DNA from: Isoetes taiwanensis
Taxonomy: Eukaryota > Streptophyta > Lycopodiopsida > Isoetales > Isoetaceae
NCBI GenBank assembly: GCA_021234155.1
Contig: JAJEKV010000004.1
Span: 12,154,109 to 12,218,108 of the forward strand
Direction: 5' to 3'
DNA: 64,000 nt
The first letter of the stretch is position 1, and every line of letters begins with the position of its first letter. Below are positions 31,481 to 43,622 of this stretch, piece after piece. A program made the translations under genes and the position numbers. The notes under the pieces are model-generated. The model saw only the letters and a program-made list of their open reading frames with translations, was not told where the DNA came from and did no database searches.

Positions 31481-34434
31481 GGAGGGAAGTGACCCAAAGG
31501 GGGAATCGCTTGCCCAGCCGTGATAGCAAGGCTTATTTCAGAGTTCAAGGATGTATTCGGGATGAAACCGGCAAACCGCCACCTTATAGGGTGTAGAATG
31601 TGAGATCACATTGGCTCCGGATGCTAAGCCTACCAAGAAGGCACCATATAGAATGAGCACCCCCTGCACTGAGTGAGCTCAAGAAGAAGCTTCAAGAATT
31701 GCTAGACCTTGATTCATAAGGGCAAGTGTGTCTCCTTTTTGAGCACCTATACTCTTAAGAAGAAGAAAGACGGGAGCTTAAGAATGTGATAGACTATCGC
31801 CAAACTCAATAAGCGCACGATAAAGAATAAGTATGCATTGCCGAGGGGCGATGACCTAATGGATCAGTTACAAGGAGCAAAGGTATTCTCTAAGATTGAT
31901 TTGAGATTAGGATACCATCGATAAGAATAAAAGAAGAGGACATCCATAAGACCGCTTTTAACGGTGATGGTCATTTTGAGTTTACAAGAATGCCCTTTGA
32001 TTGTCGAACGCCCCAGTAACATTTATGCGCCTTTATGAACGACATCTTGAGACTTCTTGGATGAGTTTGTCATTGTCTTCTTCGACGACATTCTAGTCTA
32101 CAGCAAGTCCCTTGAGGAGCATTGTCAGCATCTCAGGAAAGTGTTGGAGAAGTTGAGACGTCATCGGTTGTATGGGAAGCTCTCAAAGTGCCACTTTGCA
32201 ACAGGCCGAGTGGAGTATTTGGGACATGTGGTAACATCCGAGGGAATCTCCAATGCATCCATCTAAGATTGAAAGCAATAGTTGATTGGCCAGCCCCAAG
32301 GAATGTAGCGAAGTAAGAAGTTTTCTACCGAGGGTTGGCGGGATACTACGTAAAAGTTCGCGGAAGGACTTTGCTAAGTGGGGGCCCCCCGTCCGACCTC
32401 ACTAAGGCCAAGAAGATTAAGGATTGGTCTAGCCATTGGTTAGAGAAAGTCCAAGCTTCCTTCGAGAAGCTTAAAGAGGCCTTGACAACAGCACCAGTGC
32501 TTGTTCTTCCGGACCCGAGTAAAGATAAGTTGGTAGCAACAGATGCGAGCAAGATAGCAACAGGGGCAGTCTTGATGCAAGAAGGAAGGGTAGTCGCCTA
32601 CGACTCAAAGAAGATGAACGACGCCGAGCAACGCTACCCAACCCATGATCAGGAGCTGCTAGCCATTGTCAGGGCATTGAGGATATGGAGGCATTATTTG
32701 CTGGGAAGGAAGTTTTAGTTAGATAACCGATCACCGTGAGCCTTCAAGATCTTTTTTCACCCAGCCACTCCTCAACTTAAGGCAAAGGAGGTGGATGGAA
32801 TTCCTTGAGGAGTATGATTTTGATATTATATATAAGCCTGGTAAGCTTAATGTTGTAGCAGATGCCCTCTCTAGGAGGCCATTTCAGACAAGGACGCATT
32901 GTAATGCGATTTCCACTCTTTCGAGTGAGTTTGGCAAGAAGATTGAGGAGTCCTTGCCAACCGATGTGGACTTCAAGGAGGTGTGGGAAAGCCTCTCCAA
33001 GGAAGCCAGAACAGATAAGGAGCGGGAAGCCTTCAAGCATTTTAAGAAGGAAGGCAACCTGTTGTACCACAAGCATAAGTTGTGTGTGCCCGAATCTTCA
33101 GGGGTAAGGAAGTTAATTCTTCATGACACACATAACAGCCCAATAGCGGGGCATGCTGGCTTCATGAAGACCTATTTCAAGATTCGAAGTAGTTACTTCT
33201 GGCCAGGAATGAAGAGGCAGATAGCTGCATATATTCGGGATTGCCAGTTATGTCAGCAGACTAAGGCGGAGCAACTTCGGATTCCAGGCGCTTTAGAGCC
33301 ATTGGGGGTGCCAAACGCAAAGTGGGAGGTCATAAGCATGGATTTCATCACAGGTCTCCCTAGAACTCTTCGAGGCAAGGATGCATTGATGGTTGTCGTA
33401 GATAAGTTATCTAAGATGGCACATTTCGTGCCTTGCAAGACGACAGACACCGCATTAGACACTGCCAAGTTATTTGTAAGGGAGATTTTTAGACTCCATG
33501 GCATGCCTCGGGAGATAATATCCGATAGAGACTCTAAGTTTATGAGTGCCTTTTGGCAGGATCTCTTTAGCACCATCCAGACGAAGCTCTCCATGAGTAC
33601 GACATATCATCCCCAAACAGATGGCCAGACGGAAAGGACGAATCGGATCATTGAAGACATGCTTCGAAGCTATGTGTGGAACAAGCAGTCCAAGTGGGAT
33701 GAGTACATCCACTTGGTGGAATCGCCTACAACAACAAGCCAGCAAGGTGAGTCATCGCAGATGTCTCCTTTCATGATAAATTATGGCTACCGTGCTTAAC
33801 CCGGGACACGGCACAATCCACGCGGTCCAAGGTAGAAGTATCCCAGCCAGATGTTAGGGGACATGCAAAGCAGACTAGTAGAGGAAGTAAGGGGTTATTT
33901 ATTGGAAAGCAAGAAGTCGCAGTAAGAGTGTAGCCGACAAGCACAGACCGTAAGGGAGTTTACGGTGGGCGATACCGTTTGGTTGAAGATCAAGGTGAAG
34001 CAAGCCAAGCCATGGATTGGGAGCTGCAAGAAGCTTGCCCCTAGGTGGGCTGGGCCGTTCAAGATTTTGGGAGAGTGGGCTCTCAAGCCTACAAGTTGGA
34101 TCTTCCAGCCCATCTTAAGGTCCACAAGGTCTTCCACGTAAGTTTATTTAAAAGGCACAATCCTAACCCTGAGGAGGTTTTGGATACTCCAACCTTGTTG
34201 GAAATGACGGAGGAGCAAGTAGAAATAGTGCCTGAGTTACTTCTTGATAAGTCATTCAAGAAGACTAGGAGGTCTCAGTTCCTCCAATATTTGGTTAAGT
34301 GGAAGCACTTACCCGTGGAAGATGCGACATGGGTATTGAAGCAAGATTTGGAGAAGCAATACCCAGAGTTTATGAAGGAGTTTGATGGGCGAGTCGTCTC
34401 CGACTTGGTCGACCCCGACTTGCCAGGTGGTTAG
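31481..34434 (+). pseudogene. Element 1 pol: RT, RNase H, integrase, chromodomain (frameshifted)
   Basis: Recognisable blocks in shifting frames: RT with [13 protein letters not shown] (about 32060-32110); RNase H ([19 protein letters not shown], about 32530-32590); integrase zinc finger ([14 protein letters not shown] ... CQLCQQTK, about 33120-33260); catalytic core (MDFITGLP at about 33338, ISDRDSKF at about 33518, HPQTDGQTERTN at about 33610); a GPF/Y-like region; and chromodomain (FLQYLVKWKHLPVEDATW, about 34280-34335), ending DPDLPGG at 34434. Not translatable in one piece as read. Confidence 0.9.
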
Positions 34435-35292
34435 CTAGTATGTTGTTAGTTAGCTTTGAGCCTGGCGCATGCATCCTAGTTAGGAGGGTGCATGTGCCAG
34501 AACCTTAGATCGTGTGGGCGATGATGGGATACGCCTTTAGGGCATTCTCTAGGCCACACGCACCAAGAGGTGCGCATGACCATTAGGGTCATGTGAGTGA
34601 GGAATGAGGCATAGTGGGCGATGATGGGACATCGTTCGGATGATCTCTATGCCACGATGCGGGGTACGCACACCTGGCCGTAGGAGGGTCATGGTGAAGC
34701 TTAAGTGATCATGCGCGATGATGGGATCGTGAGACATTCCCTAGCTGAAACCCTCGGGGCATGATGCACTGGGGTGTACTCGATCCGGGATCGCGGTACA
34801 AGGTAGCACTCGATCATGGGCAATGATGGGAGCATCTTAAATGATCCCTAAGCTCAAACCGAAAAGGGCCATGATCTTGGGCAAGGTAGTAGGACAACCT
34901 TGAGCCAAGATGGTTCTACTCAAGGAGGTAAGGGGGGTGGTCCCCTAAAACCACAAATTATTAACTAAACTAACGTAATGTGCTCCTTTTGCAGGCAAGT
35001 AGAAGGGGGACCTCAACGAGGAGCCGCTATTTAGAGGATAGGGGAGCCATAATTTAGATTATGAACCCTAATAATTCTTATAATAGTATTTTGAATTATT
35101 ATAAGAAATAACTGTGTTAAGGCTATATAATTTTGTATAAGTACAAATATAGCCTAAATTTTGACTTTCAATTAATAAAACTTGATTGCTAAAGTAAACT
35201 AAAGGTTAATTACGTTGCTGTTTTGCAGGCATAAGGTAGGGTCGTCACCTTAGCGCAATGCTGAGGACAGCATTGTCCTAAGGGGGGGAGAA
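34435..35292 (+). other. Element 1 3' non-coding block with fourfold motif, and PPT
   Basis: Between the pol stop and the 3' LTR. Four copies of 'gYgatgatggga' lie at about 34516, 34616, 34714 and 34818, roughly 100 bp apart. Two acceptor-like sites follow: 'ctccttttgcag' at about 34995 and 'gctgttttgcag' at about 35229. It ends in the polypurine tract AAGGGGGGGAGAA (35280-35292) directly before TGTGACGG. The layout is conserved in elements 2 and 3. Confidence 0.8.
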
Positions 35293-36930
35293 TGTGACGG
35301 TCCAGGGGAATATACGCCATAAATACGTATATTCCTGGATCCGTCACTATACAAGTCTATCATTCATAGCCTTGTATACCATAAGTTGTGGCACTAGGGG
35401 GCATGGCCAAGTTATTCTCATAACTTAGCCAACCATAGGTTTAGACCATTATCCACGTGGCCTTAACCTATTGGGCACCCGCCACACAGGACTCACCCGA
35501 TTGGTGCCACGTGGCATCCTAGGTGGACCTAGCTCATATAGGCCTAAACCCTAACCCTAGGCCTCTTTCCAGCCCTAGCACCTAGAGACTCACCTACTCG
35601 TTCGAAAACCCGTTTCGAACATCGTTTGCTGTAGCATAGACTGGTGCAGCAGCCCCAGCAGGGTAGACTCGTTCTTGGAGCAAGAGCAGCATCACGTGAG
35701 TCGAAGACCATGGAGGCACCCGGATCTGGAGGGAGAGCTTCAGAGCGGTATGTAGGATAGTAGTTGTGATAGCTCATCCGGGATTAGCATTCGGATGTGC
35801 TAGTATTTTGTATCTAGAGTAGAGCCATCCTAGAACCCATATTCAACATCTGAACCCTAATCGGGGAACCCTAACTATTAGTTAGTTGTATGATTAGGTT
35901 AAGATGTTCTTCTTATGATTATTCTCATGATGTGATGATGATGTGATGATGGTTGATCATGTTGCTCCTCTTGTATTGGGAAGGGGGTAGAGACCTAGAG
36001 CCATATGTAGTATGCTCCTAGAGTAGATCCCTTAGTTCCTATTAGTTGCGGCTCTTTGTGCATAGGAGCCCACCAGTGCTATTGAGGCTATGATATGACT
36101 CAGCAAAGACATAACGGGCTAGAGGGAAAGTGGAGGGAGGATCCCCGCCGAAAGTGGGGGCTTGGGGGATCCCATAGTGGGCTAGGCTTATGGTCGGTCA
36201 CCGTGTGGGCGAGCATGGGTCCGACACCTCCCCGGGCAATGGTGTTGCCCCGCCTCCTGAGCTGCAAGTGTTGGCTTGGCTCTCGCTTTGGGGGTTCGGG
36301 CAGTGCGAATCGTGTGTCGCCACGATTCTCTAGCCGCCCACCGGCACCTCTAGACCCCGGGAAGGGGAGATGCAACCCTTCCCGCCTCATCCGGACAGGG
36401 AGATGCAACACGGAGTAGTCCCGATGGGTGATGCCATGGGATTGCGTGATCCAGGAAGGCTAGAGTCTTGTCGAGCCCTGATCTAGCCCATCCGCAAAGT
36501 ATGCACGGGAGGGGCGGATGGAGTGGTCAACCCTAGCCATTGTTCTATGCCAGCCCCGCCATTGCCATGACTCCGGTCCGCTCTATCTTGAGGCCTAGCC
36601 GGTCGGCCACCCTCCTTACGAAGTCCGAGCCGAGGTAGGAGCTCTCATTTTATGGTTTGTGATTATCATCTTTGCATTGGTTTATTTGCGATGCACTACC
36701 CTCCGAGGTAGTATTTGTATATGTTTTATGCTAGTTCTGACGTGTTATCGCTTCCGCTGTTATAGGAGCCCATAGGGGAAGGGCGCGCAAGACACCTTCG
36801 TGTTCCCTCCCCGCACTAAGAGTCACCTCAGAGTGCGGGGTAGACGAAGGGCCCATGCGGTTCTTGAGAGCGGATGGGGATTTCTGCCGGGCCGGGGTGG
36901 GCCCGTATGTTTAGCAGTGGAGGGGCCACA
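35293..36930 (+). repeat. Element 1, 3' LTR
   Basis: 1638 bp, same ends as the 5' copy. The first 440 bp or so are identical by eye. From about 36040 on, differences are mainly short insertions or deletions in GC-rich runs. Confidence 0.93.
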
Positions 36931-38215
36931 GCCTTTGGCAAAAGCGAGGTTTCTCTAGGCACTTAGGTCGACTGATGTTACACATGAATGAAACATGGAC
37001 CGAAGTTACATGAACCATCATACATGAAACATCATACATGAAAGAAACATAAAACAAGGTGACGAAATATATAGAAGACAAAAACTTGTAACAAAAAACT
37101 TTACTTTTTATTCATAGTGCCAGAATGGTTACATAGTTTGAACATCCTCATACACGGTTATAATAGATGGACTGAGGCTACAATAGTATGAAAATCCTCA
37201 AGACCAATTACAACAGACTGAAGATACTCATCACATCACTGTGTCTTCGAATATGGAATTTCTCTTGATCACCACTAACGCCTCTTTTGTCTTAAACTAT
37301 ATTTCTAGAGGACTGCTGCGACTCCACCAACAAGATCTTATATAAGGAAGCATTTGGTATTATATAGATCAATTTCTTCCCCCTTTCTCATTCTTCTGAG
37401 TTCTTCAATTTGCACTGAAGGGAAGACCATATTTTCGAGCTGTATATAGTTAATCCGATCACCCTATATCCGCCATGAAGTCCAAAAACCAGCTATTTTC
37501 TAGGCTTTTTTTTGGTCAATCTGGCTCTATTTTGCTTCAAGTGTCTGTCTGTCTGTCTGTCTGTCTGTCTGCCTGTCTGCCTGCCTAAGGGTCCAATACC
37601 ATTGATGTCCAATAACTTTGATAGTAATAGCTGGATCTAAGACCTCGTCCATTGAATATACTAAGGCGAAGGATGGTTATGTTGAAAGGATTTTAAGTTA
37701 AGTCCTTTGGAAGGTCAGGTCCTACGCACCTGAATGACATGGTGCGTGCTCATTTCATTCATCACTCTTCACTTCCAAACACCCAATCCGGCACTGTCTG
37801 CCTGCCTGCCTGCCTGCCTGTCTGTCTGTCTAGCTTCATTATCTTACATAAAAGGGGCACACGTAGTGATTGGCATGCTTTTTAAAGTGGATCAAGCTGC
37901 CTATGGAGCAGCAAGAACCAATCAATTGAAATTTTTGATCCCCCCCTCCCCCCCTCCTTCGCCCTCTCCCCCGCGCAGTTCTAGAGCTGTTTTTTGGCCA
38001 TGTTGATAGCCTTTTGGCTGGATTAACCACTTTTTTGAAATTATCAACCACCAGACTAATATTGGATGGCTAGATAACTAATGGTTAATTCGGCCGGCTG
38101 GATTCTAGATTAACCACTTCTCAATCGGCTGGCTTGATTAACCACCAATTATTGGTTGGATTAATCGCATCCCGCTTGAAAATACAGAGTTTTGCATTGA
38201 ATTATATGATCCCAT
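36931..38215. other. Spacer with CTGT/CTGC microsatellites
   Basis: The first 150 bp resembles the foldback tract left of element 1 (shared 'catcatacatgaa' and 'gaaagaaacata'), so it is probably the other flank of the insertion. (CTGT)n with CTGC variants occurs at about 37543-37587 and again at about 37796-37832. A C-rich run lies at about 37940-37975. No gene. Confidence 0.5.
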
Positions 38216-38676
38216 GCCAACAATCAACACACAACTACCATTAACATTATTAACATAAACCATTGCATTTAACACATTTAAATTAAAATCCCCCTTAAAC
38301 CCCCTTTGGTTTGGGTGCATATTCACACGGGGGGTTACGTAGGGCAGCGAGACCCTTAAAATATATTTACAATACATGTATAAAATTAACACCATTAAGT
38401 ACATTCTCTCAAACCTTATAGTATTTTGCAAACCTTAATATACAGTATACAAAAACGTGTACATGCATACCCCACAAATGAGGATCGCTATGTACGGTCC
38501 AGATCTTGGAATAAAGGGCAAATATGTCCATCCGACAGCTCTCGTTGCCCGGAGTAACCCCCCGTGTGAATATGCACCCAAACCAAAGGGGGTTTAAGGG
38601 GGATTTTAATTTAAATGTGTTAAATGCAATGGTTTATGTTAATAATGTTAATGGTAGTTGTGTGTTGATTGTTGTA
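38216..38676. repeat. Long inverted repeat, arms of about 135 bp
   Basis: The left arm (about 38216-38352) contains 'ccccctttggtttgggtgca' and 'cacggggggttac'. The right arm (about 38540-38676) is its near-perfect reverse complement, with a spacer of about 190 bp. The spacer is AT-rich. No transposase. It looks like a foldback element or a pair of MITE-like copies in inverse orientation. Confidence 0.8.
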
Positions 38677-41600
38677 TTAAAAAAATTTTTGGGCCCTTCG
38701 GGCCCTAACTAAAGCAAACATAGGTAAACTTTATGGGCCTAAATATTAATTACTAAAAAGCACAATAACATGAAGACAAACATTACATGTTGGTCCAAAG
38801 GATGCATTAAAACATCATCTATGGACATGGAAATGACGAGTAATATAAAAAAAAGGGACAATGGTCACAAACCATTGAACAGATAGATAAATAAGAAGAA
38901 AATATGCAACATTGTAAGAAAATATGCAACATTGTAATATAAAGCCAAACTGTAATGTGGAAATCAAGCCAAAATGTCTCAATCTATTGAACTGCTTTAC
39001 TTTATGTCTTAGAAATATCTTGTGCTTCTAAATAAGAATAATTTGGACGACTCACATTCGGAGATCGAACCACCGGGACCATAGGTGCTACGCCCTCCCA
39101 CACAGAAGACAAGAATTTGGATGCTTCCCCAAATCTTCTCACCATGCCACACTTACTACTGGATATGTAGCACAACTGGCTAAACTGGAGTTGAAAAGCA
39201 TAATGCAAAATCCTCAAATTAATTGTTACAAAGAACCAAATAGGTGCTGCATACTAGGTAGAATCAGATCTTTCCCTTTGCAATTATGTGGCTTTCCAAG
39301 ACCTGTTTGATTCTCTGTACAATCAAAATGATTTTATGGTTCCTGTCAAATTGTGAAATTTCCCCTTTGAACAGATTTGTTCAAGCAGACGTGGCTGCAT
39401 ACCTCTAGCTTCGTCATGCATATCTCTAGCTTTTGCAATTGAATGAGCTAAAAGCAAAGATGTAAGACGATATTAGTGTAGTGTAACGGCATAATATCAA
39501 GGTATGGCAGGTTTGGATAGTGTAACGGCATAATATCAAGGTATGGCAGGTTTGGATATCGGATTAGAGGCAACTACAAAATTTGGAAACTGGTCTTGTA
39601 ATCTGCAACAAAAACAAATGTTCAATTTTTAATCAACCAACATAACTATTATTAACAACAAATCAAAGGGAGTTATATTTACCTGCCTGCAGTCACGTGA
39701 TGCAACATGGGATACAGGCATCCCTAGCAGCACACCAGCAAGAAACGTCCATGCAGTAGCAATCCAAAACAGGCAACTGAGCTTCTAACTTAATAGTGCC
39801 TGTCTGAACCATCTTCATGCACAGAAGAAATCCCACATCATTGTTTCTGGCTTGTACCAACTCCGCTTGTAACAAATCCAGGCTGCTTAATAGAACCATA
39901 TAGACACAAGCAACAACGTTCTTCAAGCTTTCAATACTTGGACAACCTGCTATCACCACAAAAGTTCAGATGCTGCGACCACGAAATTGTAGATGCTGCT
40001 GCCTCAGTGCAAATGAATTTGACATACAAGTATCCGGTAGACAGTAGGATTGGTAACGAAATGCTTACCATAGTAGGATAGGAAGGAGGCCTGCACAACT
40101 TTGCTAGTAGCCAGTTATTAGAGTTATCTCGATTGCTTGTACAAGATAAAGGTGTACAAAACCGACAATCCTCATACCGTGAACAGAAGACTGTATCGAA
40201 CAAAGCTTAGTGTAAACCATTTACTAAGCTGTTGGAGCTTCAATTGCAGAAATCAGAAGCGAAGGGAAGAAACCCCTTTTTCTTTATTTCGTTTATGCAG
40301 CCCTCCTGTAATCGCTAAAGCTGCCGGAACTGGAGCAAGAGAGCTATAAAATTAGGTTTTGGATCCATTTTGACGTAGCAGAATGGAAGGTCAGAGGAGA
40401 GACAGAGAGATGAGCTGCATAGGGAAAAAATCCTGGCATCTCCCAAAATCTACCAGGCTGCACAATCCGGAATACACCTACACTGCACAAAAGATCTTGT
40501 TATGTTGCTGCTTTGCCTTTGCCTCTGCCTCTCCAAGCCCTAAAAGACGAAATGTCGAAACAAAACTCAAATAACCCTATCTAGCAAACAAATCGATCTT
40601 GAAATTTCCATGCTTCTGTTTCGATGATGCTTAATCTGTGCTTCACATCCGCCTAAAAGCACCAGCGCTCCACTTCTGCAGAATTTGTGGCTTCAGCTAG
40701 CAAACCCTATCTAACAAACCCTATTTCTAAATGGCTCGAGGGTTGCATGTCAACGAGCCTCAATAAGCTAATTGAGAAAAAATACAACATGGCACATGGG
40801 TCTAAACCATTGAACAAAAACACTAAAATTAATGCAGGCGTATGCGCACTCTAGATATACTAATTAGTAGTCCCCATGCAATACGCTTTCAAAATCATAT
40901 GAAAACCATAGAAGAAATAGTACAAAAATACAAAACCAACCCCCTGTTATTATGCTACATATTCAAGACATGACGATACATGGGCATCTTCCTTATTTCT
41001 ATGCAAATAGATTATGAGCCTATACTCACCTAAAATCGCCTCCAAGTCACATGCAGACTGATATGTTAGAAGCTCTGATTCACTATCACTTGATCTTTTT
41101 CACAACGATGGTTTCTTCCCCCCCAAAGAACGTTGCCTCCAGTTTCTTGCTACACAAAGCAAAAACTCTTATGGCAACCTATTACCCTATATTTTCAGTA
41201 GCTCCTCCTTAGCAGCTTCTCGATTGTGGGTTTCTTCTCCATCTTTGCAATGGTTCTTGGATCCCAAAGCCGGAGGATCTGAAAACGAATCTGCCTCTTT
41301 GTATACATCAACCTCTAGAGCTATTGTCCTCTTGATGCTTTCTATTTCCTAATATATTATCTTCCTTACAGTGTTATGTTATTCTTGATAGGCCTTTCTT
41401 CTTGCTATTGTTATTTTACCATTGAGACCAATTCAGTTGCAACCAGTTCATCCCAAAAACCATTGAAAGATATCTTTATGATGCCATTGAGCTCTTCATT
41501 AACCCACGTCTTTTTAGAGAAAAGAGAAGAAAAAAAAGGGAGAAAAGAGATGGGCCACTCGGCTTGTATGGTTGTTTGTTTGCAAACTATGTTGACCAAA

Positions 41601-41844
41601 GTCGTTATGGGAGCCAGATTGGTTGGAGTGACTGGCTTTTGGTGGCTAAGGAACCAAGATTTTCCATTAGCCTTATAGGTGTTGTTTTAAATTCGATATT
41701 GATCCATTTGTAGTGTAGCCTATGAATCTTGTGGGAGCCACCACCGAAGCCACCACCATACACATTTTTTTGTTTTGTTGAGGCATGGCAAGCTCAAGAT
41801 CTTGCAAGATGTCATGTAGCTATGGCTTGGCTAACGAGTTTTGG
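38677..41844. other. Spacer with unassigned minus-strand frames
   Basis: Minus frames at 39002-39217, 39693-39959 and 39931-40203 could be exons of an unknown gene, but I recognise none of them. A 39-bp unit is tandemly duplicated at 39481-39558 ('gtgtaacggcataatatcaa' core). The rest is AT-rich. Confidence 0.35.
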
Positions 41845-42469
41845 TGATACGATATTCGTCTAATTACCTGAATAAAGTTTAAACCTTTACACAAATTAGT
41901 ATTCAAAAGAGCTCTCCACCCAACTGGACCACTCAGCTAGCAATATCAGGCTAGAATATAAAGACAGTAAGGCATGTCTGACAATTAGTTTTCACTTGTA
42001 GCTCGAGCTAACAGTCCTCAATATGATACACCAAGAGTCAGGTTCTAGGATAGTAACCGGATATTAAACAAGACAACAGAAGCTCGAGAAAAAAGTAATG
42101 GCTTTTTAGGAATCAGATTCAAGAGTTAATGAGTAAAGCAGTCTCTCTTGACCCCCTATCACTCTTCTGGCTATAACTCTCTTATTCGGACGAGTTATAG
42201 GAAGTACCACACTAATTCGGAAACTAGACTCTGAGACGGTTCCAGTGAAGAAAATATCGCTTCAATCAATGCTCTGATTGCGGAGATATCGCTAATTGAA
42301 GTTTAGGTTCTATTTATAGAAGTTTCAGCGTCTTTAACATTCTTTGGCTTGCCTTTGCCTTTTGTTCCCAACCATGATATATACTAGCTCTATATGATTT
42401 CGCCCAATGCATAATCATATTGGCCACTCCCCCGAGTTCATTGTTAGATATTAACCTTAAACCATATCA
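41845..42469 (-). repeat. LTR of a second retroelement family (3' LTR, minus)
   Basis: On the minus strand it starts TGATATGG and ends CGTATCA, giving TGATA/TATCA terminal inverted repeats. Directly before its start lies a polypurine tract, gagaaggggaggaat (plus 42470-42484). 'tctataaatagaacc' at about 42310 is a good TATA box. Length 625 bp. It is not related in sequence to the chromovirus LTRs of this window. Confidence 0.7.
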
Positions 42470-42484
42470 ATTCCTCCCCTTCTC

Positions 42485-43377
42485 GAGATTGATCGTCCTC
42501 GATCAAGAATTATATGGCAAATTAACACAACCAAGTCCATGGCTACAACCTGCACAATCAGAAATAGTCAAGTCCAGCACTTTAGGCTAAAAATTTTCAA
42601 GTTCAGCCCTTCAGGCTAAAACTTTCCAAGTTCAGCCCTTTAGGCTAAAAATTTTCCAAGTCCAGCCCTTTAGGCTAAAAATATTTTCCAAGTCCAACTA
42701 TTATGCTGCAAATGTATTAGTTGTCTCAAGACTTACTATACACTACACAAAGAAAAGAACACCTTATATTTCCACCTTGGAATTCCCTAAGGCAAATGTA
42801 ACTCAAATATCCGTTTACCTTATAGCTAGGTTGCTTATGCCAATAAGAAGGTAAGAATATCTCCCAAAATAATTCCCCGCACGACAATTTTTGTGTCCTG
42901 CAAAAAACTCAATCATGATATTAGAACTTGCAAACCCAACCAAATGGTATGGTTCTTTGGGGTATACCAATATTTGCAAGTATCACCTAATATAGGTTCA
43001 TGTCTTACACATTAATAACCTAGAGAATTCAATGGCCAAATGGTACATTTCTTTACTAACATATCCTCAAATGATTTTTCTTTCAACATACCCACAGATA
43101 TATTATAGAAAGTTCTAAGGCTTGAAACAGTTTATTAACGGCTTCAAATGAAATGCGGACACTTATGAAGATCTAATCAATCACAACCTAGGGAGAGATC
43201 ATGACACGACCCATTTCCATAAGTAAGGATTTCATTAAACTTCATGCTCTGCAATTATTTCATATTAACCAATTACTTCATGGTCCAAGCGACCTATGAT
43301 TTTCTCAGTTCTTCATAAGCTGGCTCATAACTAGCATTGTTTCCTAGCATGTCTTTCAAGCATTGATTCTGGCCACC
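42485..43377 (-). mobile_element. Remnant interior of the second retroelement
   Basis: Adjacent to the PPT is 'cttgatcgaggacgatcaa' (minus), a small palindrome. A tandem repeat of about 31 bp ('caagtYcagccctttaggct') follows with four copies at about 42569-42698. No coding domain remains, so this is a decayed or deletion-derived interior. Confidence 0.45.
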
Positions 43378-43622
43378 TTAATTCGGAAACTAGACTCTGA
43401 GATGGTTCCAGTGAAGTAAATATCACATCAATCGGAGCTCTGGTTGCAGAGATATCGTTAATTGAATTTCAGGTTCTATTTATAGAAGTCTCGGCGTCTT
43501 TAGCTTCTTTCGCCTGCCTTTGCCTTTTGTTCCCAACCATGATATATACTAGCTCTATGTGATTTCGCCCAATGCATAATCATATTGGCCACTCCCCCGA
43601 GCTCATTGTTAGATATTAACCT
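43378..43622 (-). repeat. Truncated second LTR copy
   Basis: About 85-90% similar by eye to 42213-42461, in the same orientation, 1.17 kb away. It lacks both LTR ends. Together with the LTR at 41845 it marks a degenerate element. Confidence 0.7.

Larger units (their letters stand above)
23851..36930 (+). mobile_element. Element 1: complete chromovirus (Ty3/gypsy) with H3-like ORF
   Basis: 13.08-kb LTR retrotransposon. Order: 5' LTR, PBS, H3-like ORF, two or three further accessory ORFs, gag with zinc knuckle, protease, RT, RNase H, integrase with chromodomain, a repeated 3' non-coding block, PPT, 3' LTR. Both LTRs measure 1638 bp, start TGTGACGG and end CCACA. Flanks are ...gcttt on the left and gcctt... 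on the right, an imperfect 5-bp target duplication. LTR identity is very high over the first 440 bp, implying a young insertion, yet the coding frames carry dozens of small indels. Gypsy domain order and chromodomain place it among chromoviruses. Confidence 0.93.

Noticed and set aside
37543-37832. CRISPR-like regular repeats
   Set aside because: They are simple CTGT/CTGC microsatellites without spacers, and this is plant DNA.
39002-40203. Multi-exon gene on the minus strand
   Set aside because: Three open frames with no recognisable domain and no convincing splice sites; listed only as unassigned spacer.
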